DNA of 10,293 bases from Candidatus Minthomonas equi (GTDB lineage: Bacteria; Bacteroidota; Bacteroidia; Bacteroidales; UBA932), in the NCBI GenBank assembly GCA_018064575.1, contig JAGHUZ010000054.1, forward strand, positions 1-10,293, in the 5' to 3' direction. Below are positions 1-7,431 of this stretch, piece by piece. Within the stretch, counting starts at the first letter, position 1. Every line of letters starts with the position of its first letter. A program made the translations under genes and the position numbers. Under the pieces are notes generated by a model, which worked only from the letters and a program-made list of their open reading frames with translations, ran no database searches and was not told where the DNA came from.

Positions 1-1655
1 TTCCCGAAACCGACATCCCCGCAGATAAGCCTGTCCATCGGATAGTTTTTCTCCATATCCCCCTTGACAAGTTCTATGGCACGATGCTGGTCCGGGGTAT
101 CCTCATACATAAAATTCGATTCCAGTTCATGCATCAGATAACTGTCCTGAGAGAAAGCGAAGCCATCTGCCACACGCCTCTCCGAATACAGTTTAACCAA
201 ATCGGCCGCGATGTCACGGACTTTTGACTTGGTTTTGTTCTTAAGATTACTCCACGCTCCTGTCCCCAGTTTGTAGATTTTAGGCTCTCCGGAATCTGCG
301 CTTCTGTACTTGGATATTTTGTGCAGGGAATGAAGAGAGACGAATAATATGTCCCCATCCTTGTAAATCAGTTTGACAGCCTCCTGTTGTCTGCCATTGA
401 CCACATTTTTCACCAAACCTCCGAATCTTCCCACTCCGTGGTCGATATGAACGATGAAATCCCCCTCCCTGAGGGCATTGATTTCATCCATTGAAATCCT
501 TTCGCTTCTCTCGATGGTGCGGCGCAATTTCACATACCTGTAGCGCTCGAAAATCTGGTGGTCGGTATATAGACATATACGGGCATCGTTGTCGATGAAT
601 CCGGACTGTATGGTATATGTTTCAAAACAGACTTTAATGTCGTGAGTCGTGAATATGCTTTTCAAGCGCTCGATTTGCGAAATGCTTTCACTCATCACGT
701 GTATTTCATATCCCAAAGCCTTGTAATCACGCAAGTTTTCTGACAGTAGGTCAAAATTCTTATTGAATGAAGGTTGGGGAGCAGTATTGAAATCCACGCG
801 CTGGTCATATCGGAAGCCCCTTGCGGACTGTGACAGACATATTTTCCTATGCATCCCCTCCACCTTGGATACGTCATCCGAATCGCACATCCAGACCGTT
901 CCATCCTGAGGGAAAAATTCCATAAAAGGAATACGCTCGGCATCTCTTCCGGACAAGTTCGGGAAAACGGTCACTGCATCGATGCTTCCGAAAGAGCGCT
1001 GGGTATTTACATCGAACATCCTGATGCTTTCGACTTCATCCCCGAAAAAGTCTATCCTGCACGGTTTGTCGTCACTGTAGGAGAATACATCCACCAAGCC
1101 TCCCCTTACAGCGAACTCACCGGGTTGGGAAACATAATCTACTCTTTCAAAACCAAGGGAGAACAACATTTCCTTGAGAAAATCGAACGATATTTTTTCC
1201 CCTTTGGTGACAGTATAGGTATTGCTGCCTATCGCCCGGTCAGTAGGCACCTCGGCTTTGAGAGCATCGGGATAACTTACCACGATGACAAATTCTCCAT
1301 CGTATTCTCCCCCCACAAAGGAAGAAAGCGCACCTAATGCTGCAGTGCGCTGAACTTGCACTGTGGCGCTCTTTACAGATTTGGCCGTGCTCTTCGAATC
1401 CTCAGCCGGGAAAAAAAAGACATCTTTTTCACCCGTCAGGACATACAGGTCCGAAACACATTCCACCGCACTGTCCCTGTCGGGAAAAATCACGAGATGA
1501 CATCCCCGGACTATTCCGGCCGCCAATGCATAGGAGCGTGCCGAGGCGAACAGGCCCGTTACCAACAAATTTCCCGATTCCGAATCATCCAACAGTTCTG
1601 CGAGACGGGTGAAATTCTGATTCCCCGTCAACAGTTTTCCTTTTTCAGGCAGCAT
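1..1655 (-). CDS. mfd: Mfd transcription-repair coupling factor, N-terminal half (3' end beyond window)
   Basis: Mfd is an ATP-dependent DNA translocase that removes stalled RNA polymerase and recruits UvrA to template-strand lesions. Reading the minus strand from the ATG at 1655 gives 551 residues with no stop up to the window edge. The UvrB-like module includes QPGEFAVRGGLVDVF near residues 175-190. The RNA-polymerase-interacting Tudor-like domain begins near residue 395 (GDFIVHIDHGVGRFGGL), followed by the translocase entry with TPDQHRAI and RLICGDVGFG. The Walker A motif GDVGFGKT is cut at the edge, so the helicase lobes and C-terminal domain lie outside. Walker A falls near residue 549, earlier than in E. 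coli Mfd (about 627), so the N-terminal module is somewhat short. A stop at 1662-1664 in the same frame fixes the start at 1655. The start lies inside the 3' end of the decayed glycosyltransferase gene upstream, so the two were probably co-transcribed. Confidence 0.97.
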   Translation of the reverse strand, partial: MLPEKGKLLTGNQNFTRLAELLDDSESGNLLVTGLFASARSYALAAGIVRGCHLVIFPDRDSAVECVSDLYVLTGEKDVFFFPAEDSKSTAKSVKSATVQVQRTAALGALSSFVGGEYDGEFVIVVSYPDALKAEVPTDRAIGSNTYTVTKGEKISFDFLKEMLFSLGFERVDYVSQPGEFAVRGGLVDVFSYSDDKPCRIDFFGDEVESIRMFDVNTQRSFGSIDAVTVFPNLSGRDAERIPFMEFFPQDGTVWMCDSDDVSKVEGMHRKICLSQSARGFRYDQRVDFNTAPQPSFNKNFDLLSENLRDYKALGYEIHVMSESISQIERLKSIFTTHDIKVCFETYTIQSGFIDNDARICLYTDHQIFERYRYVKLRRTIERSERISMDEINALREGDFIVHIDHGVGRFGGLVKNVVNGRQQEAVKLIYKDGDILFVSLHSLHKISKYRSADSGEPKIYKLGTGAWSNLKNKTKSKVRDIAADLVKLYSERRVADGFAFSQDSYLMHELESNFMYEDTPDQHRAIELVKGDMEKNYPMDRLICGDVGFG

Positions 1656-2058
1656 ATCTTTTCATACAAATCATTAACTGCTCCGCACATCCCTTCCCAC
1701 GAATATTTTTTCTTTTCTTCCATAATGCCTTCGGTAAAGGCTTCCGACCCATCTTTTCATAAAATTTCACAATGGTTCCCGCCACAGCGGCCGCTTCCGC
1801 TTTTCTCAGTTTCATCCCTACGGAAATCCAGTTGAACGGGTTTATGGAATGTACGACGCGCCTGACAGTCAGCCCTTCGGGAGCAGGCCCGGTAGAGAAC
1901 TGAGTTTTTCCGGGGAATAGAAAAGAAGGGTTTTGAAGTCTAAAAGTCCATAATTCCACTTCTTTTCCGCCGCATATCAATTCCTGCGCCAGCCGTTCAT
2001 CAAAAGCGGCGATTCCTCCACGATACGGATGGGACGGTCTAAGGATGATTATTCTCAT
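1628..2058 (-). pseudogene. GT4-type glycosyltransferase remnant: internal deletion plus frameshift
   Basis: The N-terminus (from the ATG at 2058) is a GT-B glycosyltransferase start: MRIIILRPSHPYRGGIAAFDE, then NPSFLFPGKTQF and VHSINPFNWISVGMKLRK. At about residue 88 (near 1785-1800) the sequence jumps to what is normally the extreme C-terminus, AAVAGTIVKFYEKMGRK. The whole nucleotide-sugar-binding core, some 230 codons by family length, is missing. Near 1735-1739 the frame is then lost by one base. The original frame continues as FTEGIMEEKKKYSWEGM and ends DLYEKICCLKKENC at a stop at 1628-1630. The shifted frame ends at 1645-1647, giving a 137-residue product without an active site. Full-length relatives are about 370-380 residues (family knowledge). 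The surviving gene head keeps a plausible promoter, so transcription into mfd may still start here. Glycosyltransferase origin is well supported; the acceptor is unknown. Confidence 0.85.
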
Positions 2059-2075
2059 AACTCTGTTTTCGTTCG

Positions 2076-2083
2076 CAAAAATA
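2076..2083 (-). promoter_or_regulatory. candidate Bacteroidota -7 element for the GT remnant/mfd transcript
   Basis: On the minus strand the bases read TATTTTTG, matching the Bacteroidota -7 consensus TAnnTTTG, with 17 bases between it and the ATG at 2058. No convincing -33 TTTG lies at the right spacing. It would drive the decayed glycosyltransferase and, by read-through, mfd. Single short motifs like this occur by chance in AT-rich DNA, so support comes mainly from position in the only gap on this side. Confidence 0.45.
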
Positions 2084-2086
2084 TCA

Positions 2087-2094
2087 TAATTTTG
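2087..2094 (+). promoter_or_regulatory. candidate Bacteroidota -7 element for ruvB
   Basis: TAATTTTG matches the -7 consensus TAnnTTTG and ends 17 bases before the ruvB ATG at 2112. That would give a leader of roughly a dozen bases. A T-rich stretch at 2066-2069 may serve as a weak -33 region, though the spacing is slightly short. Three bases separate this element from the opposite-facing one at 2076-2083. An initiation site just downstream also argues against the GTG at 2094 being the start codon. Confidence 0.5.
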
Positions 2095-2111
2095 TGGATT
2101 ATTCAGAACCT

Positions 2112-3137
2112 ATGAATACAGAAACGAATTTTGACCCGAGAAACGAATCCCGTCTGAATGACAGTGATTTTGAGGGAAGGATAAGGCCTCAGAATTTTGA
2201 AAACTTCGCCGGACAGGGGAAAATCATAGAAAATCTTCAGATTTTCGTCAAGGCAGCCCTCCTCAGGGGAGAGGCATTGGACCATACCCTTTTTCACGGA
2301 CCTCCGGGCTTGGGTAAGACCACTCTGGCCAGCATAGTAGCCAATGAACTTGGAGTCAATATGAAAGTGACCTCCGGTCCGGTTTTGGATAAGCCGGGGG
2401 ATTTGGCAGGACTGCTCACCTCGCTGGAAGAGGGGGATGTTCTCTTCATAGATGAAATCCACAGGCTTCAACCTGTCGTGGAGGAGTACCTATATTCCGC
2501 TATGGAGGATTATAAGATAGACATTATGATAGACAAGGGCCCGGGAGCCCGTTCCGTTCAAATCGCCCTCAATCCTTTCACCTTGATAGGCGCCACCACC
2601 CGAAGCGGCCTGCTCACCTCCCCCCTTCGCGCCCGTTTCGGAATTCAGTGCCATCTTGAATATTACGATGAGACCATACTTCAGAAAATCATAGAACGCA
2701 GCGCAGGTATCCTCGCCATCGAAATCGACTCACAGGCGGCCAAGGAAATAGCTTGCCGGAGCAGAGGCACGCCCCGTATCGCCAATTCCCTTCTCCGTCG
2801 CGTCAGAGACTTCGCACAGGTAAAAGGCTCTGGACGTATCGACCTTTCCATCACGCGATATGCCCTCGATGCCTTGAATATAGATACCCGCGGCCTCGAC
2901 GTAATAGACAATAAGATACTTTCCACCATAATTCAGAAATTCAAGGGAGGACCGGTAGGTGTCGGAACTCTCGCGACCGCCATCAGTGAAGACCCAGGAA
3001 CACTCGAAGAGGTTTATGAACCATTCCTGATAAAGGAAGGTTTCATAAACAGAACGCCGAGAGGACGCGAAGTTACGGAGTTGGCCTACAAACACCTCGG
3101 TCTCACCAGATATCAAGCTGACAATACTTTGTTCTGA
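2112..3137 (+). CDS. ruvB: RuvB Holliday junction branch-migration ATPase
   Basis: RuvB is the hexameric AAA+ motor that drives branch migration of Holliday junctions with RuvA and feeds RuvC. The 341-residue product matches the usual family length. It has Walker A GPPGLGKT (residues 63-70), Walker B with FIDEIHRL (about 112-119), sensor 1 GATTRSG (about 160-166) and the PLRARFG segment (171-177). A C-terminal winged-helix domain carries [16 protein letters not shown] and [23 protein letters not shown] at 2094 would add six residues but overlaps the candidate -7 element, so the ATG at 2112 is preferred. The N-terminal stretch before [11 protein letters not shown] is typical for Bacteroidota RuvB. 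No ruvA or ruvC is in the window. The gene is GC-richer than the glycan genes to the right. The next gene follows after 14 bases on the same strand, so they are probably co-transcribed. Confidence 0.97.
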   Translation: MNTETNFDPRNESRLNDSDFEGRIRPQNFENFAGQGKIIENLQIFVKAALLRGEALDHTLFHGPPGLGKTTLASIVANELGVNMKVTSGPVLDKPGDLAGLLTSLEEGDVLFIDEIHRLQPVVEEYLYSAMEDYKIDIMIDKGPGARSVQIALNPFTLIGATTRSGLLTSPLRARFGIQCHLEYYDETILQKIIERSAGILAIEIDSQAAKEIACRSRGTPRIANSLLRRVRDFAQVKGSGRIDLSITRYALDALNIDTRGLDVIDNKILSTIIQKFKGGPVGVGTLATAISEDPGTLEEVYEPFLIKEGFINRTPRGREVTELAYKHLGLTRYQADNTLF

Positions 3138-3151
3138 ACACTATCCCGACT

Positions 3152-5647
3152 ATGAAAGCATTCCTCAAGAAAATACTTCCGTATCTGATTATTATTGTCG
3201 GATTTGTCATAATCGCTCACGCATATGCTCCCGATGCCTTAAGTGGCAAGCAGTTAAATCAGGTCGATACTTCCTCCTGGATGGCTATGTCACACGAAGC
3301 TGCCGAACATAATGAAGCCCATCCGGATGATCAGGCCCTATGGACAGGCTCTATGTTTTCAGGAATGCCGGCCAATACCATCTATGGGGTCGATTCAGGG
3401 AATTTCATTTCCCCCCTGAGGAAACTGCTGATTTTCTGGGTAAAGCCCGTCAATTTCCTGATAGTATCCCTGATAGGAGGATTTCTTTTGATGCTGGCTT
3501 TCGGTGCCGGTATCTGGCTTTCAGCACTTGGTGCCATCGCCATAACATTCTGTTCGTACAATATGCAGATTATCCAGGTCGGACACGAAACCAAGATGAT
3601 GGCCATCGCATTTATGCCCTGGGTTCTGGCTTCACTCGTTTTCGCTTACAGGCGGAACTGTTTTTTCGGTTCCACCCTATTCGGAATAACGTTAAGTATG
3701 GAACTGATGTCGGGGCATCCGCAGATTTCCTATTATCTGGCCATCATCATTTTCGGATATGCCATAGCGGAAGCCGTCACAGCCATAAAAACGCATAAAA
3801 TGGCCCCGTTCGTCAAGACATCCTGCCTTGTTCTCATCTGTGGCATTCTCGGAACTGCCTCCCAGGCCGGTCATCTGCTGCCCCTGAAGGAGTATACCAA
3901 ACATACTATGAGGGGCGGTTCGGAACTCACCACCGACAAGCAGACAAACAGGGACGGCCTGGACATAGACTATGCCACCGCCTGGTCATACGGAGTTTCG
4001 GAAACGCCGAACCTTATGATTCCCGATTTCAACGGAGGTGCTTCGACAGGAGAACTCAGCCGCAATTCCCATACTTTTGAAGCCCTGAATGGCAAATATC
4101 AGGGAGCCGAACAAATCATCAGGCAACTGCCCCTGTACTGGGGACCCCAGCCTTTCACGGCAGGCCCTATGTATCTCGGCGCTGTCTGCGTTTTCCTCTT
4201 CATACTTGGACTTTTCATCGTCAAAGGACCCTACAAGTGGTGGCTGGCAGCCATATCCCTGCTTGCACTGATGCTGGGGTGGGGCTCACATTTTATGTGG
4301 TTTACTGAAATCTGGTTCAAGTATGTCCCCCTGTATAACAAGTTCAGAACGGTGTCGATGGTATTAGTTCTACTCCAGATAAGCGTTCCGCTGATGGGGG
4401 TGCTGACTCTGAAAGAGATTTTCTCGCAGAATCAGGAGAGTGACGAATTAAGTAAAAAACTGTTCTGGTCTTTCGGAATTACCGGCGGATTCTGCCTTCT
4501 TTTCATCCTGTTCCCAGGCCTGGCGGGAGACTTCCGCTCCACCTCGGACAGTTCCCTCCCGGATGATATAACCGCCGCACTCAGACTGGTCAGACAGGCA
4601 CTGCTTCGCGCCGATGCATTCCGCTCCCTGGCCTTTATCTCCGTCAGTTGCCTGATTATATGGCTCGCCGCATTCAAACGGAAATTCAAGACATCCGTCG
4701 CTGTTACTATTCTGTCCCTGCTGGTACTCTGCGATTTGTGGTCAGTGGACAAACGCTATCTGAATGAATCACATTTTTCCTCCCCGAAACAGATGAACGG
4801 GCTTTTCGCCAAGCGCCCTGTCGATGAAATGATTCTTCAGGATGGCGACCCGTCATATAGGGTTTTGGATATCAGTGTGAACACATTCAATGATGCCATT
4901 CCAAGTTATTGGCACAAGACCATCGGAGGCTACAATGCCGCCAAACTCCAGCGTTACCAGGACCTGATAGACCACTTCATCCAGCCGGAAATGTCCAGAC
5001 TCAGCAAGGATATCAACACCACATTGTCTTCCGCAAAAACGATATCGGACGTTGAGGCCGGACTGGGATACTACCCCATCCTCTCTATGCTGAATACAAG
5101 ATATATCGTAATCAATGGCGATACCCCTCCAGTCCGATATGAACGTGCATCAGGCAATGCCTGGTTCGTGTCATCGGTAATCGGAGCGGCCTCTCCGGAT
5201 GAAGAGATTCATCTTCTCGGAGAAATAGACCCGGCTTCCCAAGCCGTCATCTATGAAGGAGATGGAATCGATGTCAAAAGCCTTACCACAGTCCACGGCG
5301 GTGATACCGGGCAGGATTATATAAGGATGTCGGAATACTCTCTGAACCACCTTGAATACGATTATTCATCAGCGGAAGGCGGGGTGGCCGTTTTCAGCGA
5401 AATATATTACCCGGAGGGGTGGAAAGCCATATTGGACGGCAGTCAGGAACTGCCCATTATGCGTGCGGACTGGACTCTCAGGGCTTTGGATTTGCCCGCA
5501 GGAACACACCATATCACTTTCACTTATCTTCCGGAATCATTCGCTATAGGCAGAAAGATATCGATGGCATCATCCATCGCATTGTATATTCTGCTGCTGG
5601 CAGGCATCATATTCAGGAAGAGACTTCCACAGTCTCATACTTTCTGA
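3152..5647 (+). CDS. YfhO-family polytopic membrane protein
   Basis: This 831-residue protein is a Bacteroidota YfhO-type membrane protein, a GT-C-like family linked in Firmicutes to glycosylation of teichoic-acid-type polymers; its role in Bacteroidota is not settled. The N-terminus has one membrane segment (residues about 9-25), followed by GKQLNQVD and a tryptophan-rich loop with LWTGSMFSGMPANTIYG (63-79). Many hydrophobic helices follow to about residue 530, interrupted by conserved loops such as QVGHETKMM (142-150) and SGHPQISYY (187-195). A large extracytoplasmic region (about 540-790) includes EIYYPEGWKAILDG and LPAGTHHITFTYLPESF, a beta-sandwich-like ending. A last membrane helix (about 802-822) and a basic tail close it. 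The ATG at 3152 lies 14 bases after ruvB. The 3' end overlaps the opposing glycosyltransferase by 35 bases. The family call is firm; a role in glycan transfer is inference. Confidence 0.88.
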   Translation: MKAFLKKILPYLIIIVGFVIIAHAYAPDALSGKQLNQVDTSSWMAMSHEAAEHNEAHPDDQALWTGSMFSGMPANTIYGVDSGNFISPLRKLLIFWVKPVNFLIVSLIGGFLLMLAFGAGIWLSALGAIAITFCSYNMQIIQVGHETKMMAIAFMPWVLASLVFAYRRNCFFGSTLFGITLSMELMSGHPQISYYLAIIIFGYAIAEAVTAIKTHKMAPFVKTSCLVLICGILGTASQAGHLLPLKEYTKHTMRGGSELTTDKQTNRDGLDIDYATAWSYGVSETPNLMIPDFNGGASTGELSRNSHTFEALNGKYQGAEQIIRQLPLYWGPQPFTAGPMYLGAVCVFLFILGLFIVKGPYKWWLAAISLLALMLGWGSHFMWFTEIWFKYVPLYNKFRTVSMVLVLLQISVPLMGVLTLKEIFSQNQESDELSKKLFWSFGITGGFCLLFILFPGLAGDFRSTSDSSLPDDITAALRLVRQALLRADAFRSLAFISVSCLIIWLAAFKRKFKTSVAVTILSLLVLCDLWSVDKRYLNESHFSSPKQMNGLFAKRPVDEMILQDGDPSYRVLDISVNTFNDAIPSYWHKTIGGYNAAKLQRYQDLIDHFIQPEMSRLSKDINTTLSSAKTISDVEAGLGYYPILSMLNTRYIVINGDTPPVRYERASGNAWFVSSVIGAASPDEEIHLLGEIDPASQAVIYEGDGIDVKSLTTVHGGDTGQDYIRMSEYSLNHLEYDYSSAEGGVAVFSEIYYPEGWKAILDGSQELPIMRADWTLRALDLPAGTHHITFTYLPESFAIGRKISMASSIALYILLLAGIIFRKRLPQSHTF

Positions 5648-6467
5648 GCAGTTCCTCCAGTATATCCTCCTTTACGATGTCGATTTTTTTCCAATATGAA
5701 GCATTGATGGAGTGAACCCATCCGGCATCATCGAATAATTCGACCTGATCCTGATGGCGCAAGGACCCCTCCCTGAAATTTTCCATCTTTTCAGACATAA
5801 AACGCATTCCCTTCTCATCAAGATGGGAATAAATGGAAGACCAGTTTCCACCACCTGAATCCAGATAAGTATTCTGCAAAGTCACCGGCATAAAATCGAA
5901 TTTCTTATCCTTCAGGAAATCGGTTCTGAAAAAGCTGATTATGGCAGAAAGATACCAGAACCCATTGCGGCTGCGCCGCACACCATACACGGGCTGGGTT
6001 TTCAATATTGTGATGATATCCATCGGTCTGACAGGAAAAATATCATGGTCGATTATTCCGAAACCGAAAGGCTTTCTAGCCTTGATGATATGGTGGTAAG
6101 TCCAATTAACGGCTGCCGCGTGAGAATAACTGCCACTGAAGATATTCATACGGTTTTTATGCAGTTTGACATATCCCGTCCCATTTCTTTCACATATGGC
6201 TCTGATACTTTCCGCCCGGGCGGAATCAGTGGAATTATCCACGACGATATGGGTGAAGGCTCCACCAAAATACTTCACTATATATCGACTTTGAAGTTCT
6301 ATTACTCTGGGATTGTTATATGCGATGGTGATAAGGTCCAGATGATTCGCATCCCTTACATTTTCGACAGAAAGGTTATAATGGTACAATGATTTGATTT
6401 TCCGTTGTAGAAACAGCCACTCCGACACGCGGACGGCAGCCCTGAATATGATGCGTCTGACAGTCAT
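5613..6467 (-). CDS. GT-A-type (GT2-like) glycosyltransferase
   Basis: A 284-residue cytoplasmic glycosyltransferase of GT-A type. The Rossmann-like start is LDLITIAYNNPRVIELQS (about residues 43-60), followed by THIVVDNSTDSARAESI (72-88), where VVDNS matches the nucleotide-binding strand of GT2 enzymes. IIDHDIFPV (138-146) supplies a DxD-type metal site (D140, D142). The C-terminus holds RHQDQVELFDDAGWVHSINASYW. No membrane helix is evident. A longer frame reaches 6569 but would run into the divergent gene starting at 6523; the ATG at 6467 is chosen because it sits just below a good -7 element and precedes a basic, family-like N-terminus. About 40% GC in the lines counted, lower than ruvB or the yfhO-like gene. 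Donor and acceptor cannot be read from sequence. The product differs from textbook GT2 in the motif around the DxD, so it may belong to a less studied subgroup. Confidence 0.82.
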   Translation of the reverse strand: MTVRRIIFRAAVRVSEWLFLQRKIKSLYHYNLSVENVRDANHLDLITIAYNNPRVIELQSRYIVKYFGGAFTHIVVDNSTDSARAESIRAICERNGTGYVKLHKNRMNIFSGSYSHAAAVNWTYHHIIKARKPFGFGIIDHDIFPVRPMDIITILKTQPVYGVRRSRNGFWYLSAIISFFRTDFLKDKKFDFMPVTLQNTYLDSGGGNWSSIYSHLDEKGMRFMSEKMENFREGSLRHQDQVELFDDAGWVHSINASYWKKIDIVKEDILEELLRKYETVEVSS

Positions 6468-6471
6468 TGAA

Positions 6472-6479
6472 CAAAAATA
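6472..6479 (-). promoter_or_regulatory. candidate promoter of the minus-strand glycosyltransferase (near-leaderless)
   Basis: On the minus strand TATTTTTG matches TAnnTTTG, and a TTGG (6499-6502) lies 19 bases upstream, a suitable spacing for a -33 element. Only four bases separate the -7 motif from the ATG at 6467. If it is used, transcription would begin at or next to the start codon, giving a leaderless or nearly leaderless message. Confidence 0.5.
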
Positions 6480-6510
6480 TATATTCCATCGATAAACTCC
6501 AAGGATTTGA

Positions 6511-6518
6511 TATATTTG
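6511..6518 (+). promoter_or_regulatory. candidate -7 element of the plus-strand GT2 gene (near-leaderless)
   Basis: TATATTTG fits TAnnTTTG exactly and ends four bases before the ATG at 6523. No matching -33 TTTG is visible 19-21 bases upstream, so this half is weaker than the opposing promoter. As on the other strand, initiation would fall at about the start codon. Confidence 0.42.
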
Positions 6519-6522
6519 CCAA

Positions 6523-7431
6523 ATGAAGATTTCCGTCATCGTCTGCACTTTCAACAGGGACAAGTACATCTATAATGTTTTGGCCTCCATCGCCGGAAAT
6601 GATTTCCCGAAATCGGAATATGAAATCATTCTGGTGGACAATAACTGCACGGATAATACCGCCGTTGAAGTGAAGCGCTTTAAAAAAGACTTTCCAGACA
6701 CTGAGCTGAAGTATGTAATCGAATCCCATCTGGGTCTTTCTTATGCCAGAAACCGTGGTATCTCCGAGTCGGTAGGAAATCTCCTGGTGTATGTCGATGA
6801 TGATGCCACTGTAAATCCACAATATCTCCCGGCCCTGTCGGCCCTGTTCGGGAAATACCCCGACATAATGGCCGCAGGAGGTCCCATAATCCCAGTATAT
6901 GAAGACGAAGCGGAACCCCCGTGGATGAACAGTCACCTGAGGAGGCTGCTGACCGGTTATCTGTATTTCGGGAAAAAGGAAAGACCCTTCCCTATGAACT
7001 GTTACCCAGGAGGCGGGAATGCCGCATACAGAAGAAGCGTTTTCGAAAAAACGGGAACATTCCATACAGGACTGGGCAGAAAAGGAAAAAATTTGTCCGC
7101 AGGAGAAGAGAAGGACATCTTCGACAGGATGACATCAGCCGGAATGAAGTTCATTTATACCCCCGACGCCATCCTGTACCACATAATCCCGCACTACAAA
7201 CTTGAAAGCGCTTATCTGGAACAAGTCTCGAACTGCATCGGAAAAAGCGAACGGGTCAGAACCCTGTCGGTTTCAAAGAAAAAATACCGAATGAGGCTTC
7301 TGTCTGAAGCCGTCAAATGGGGCGGGACCATCGTGCTGTGCTTATTCCACCTGCTGCGCCTGAGACCGGCAAGCGGCAGAAAACTGCTCATTTTCCGATA
7401 TTACGTCACTAAGGGATTGCTGCAGAACTAA
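6523..7431 (+). CDS. GT2 family glycosyltransferase
   Basis: A 302-residue inverting GT-A glycosyltransferase. The first strand is MKISVIVCTFNRDKYI, followed by EIILVDNNCTDNT (34-46) and SYARNRGI (73-80), which carries the family's ARN signature. The metal-binding aspartates are in VYVDDDATV (D92-D94). PGGGNAAYRRSVF (162-174) forms the acceptor-side loop, and GEEKDIFDRM (194-203) supplies the catalytic-base region equivalent to the ED motif. A hydrophobic stretch near 266-281 (GGTIVLCLFHLLRL) followed by basic residues suggests membrane association at the C-terminus. It is transcribed away from the preceding glycosyltransferase. Its stop (7429-7431) interlocks with the opposing LicD-type gene's stop. 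About 50% GC in the lines counted, higher than both neighbours. A role in surface polysaccharide or O-glycan assembly is inferred from context; the sugar is unknown. Confidence 0.92.
   Translation: MKISVIVCTFNRDKYIYNVLASIAGNDFPKSEYEIILVDNNCTDNTAVEVKRFKKDFPDTELKYVIESHLGLSYARNRGISESVGNLLVYVDDDATVNPQYLPALSALFGKYPDIMAAGGPIIPVYEDEAEPPWMNSHLRRLLTGYLYFGKKERPFPMNCYPGGGNAAYRRSVFEKTGTFHTGLGRKGKNLSAGEEKDIFDRMTSAGMKFIYTPDAILYHIIPHYKLESAYLEQVSNCIGKSERVRTLSVSKKKYRMRLLSEAVKWGGTIVLCLFHLLRLRPASGRKLLIFRYYVTKGLLQN

Noticed and set aside
849..1337. Plus-strand open frame of 162 codons (and others at 1337-1612 and 1356-1835)
   Set aside because: They lie antisense to the continuous mfd frame, or to mfd plus the glycosyltransferase remnant, and show no recognisable motifs; they are shadows of mfd codon usage.
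2094..2111. GTG start adding six residues to RuvB
   Set aside because: It overlaps the candidate -7 element and would require transcription to begin further upstream; the ATG at 2112 gives a normal-length RuvB.
6468..6569. Longer start for the minus-strand glycosyltransferase (34 extra residues)
   Set aside because: It would overlap the start of the divergent GT2 gene by 47 bases and read through both candidate promoters; the extra residues do not resemble a glycosyltransferase N-terminus.
6376..7065. Minus-strand open frame of 229 codons opposite the GT2 gene
   Set aside because: It is antisense to a gene with clear GT2 motifs and shows no family features itself.
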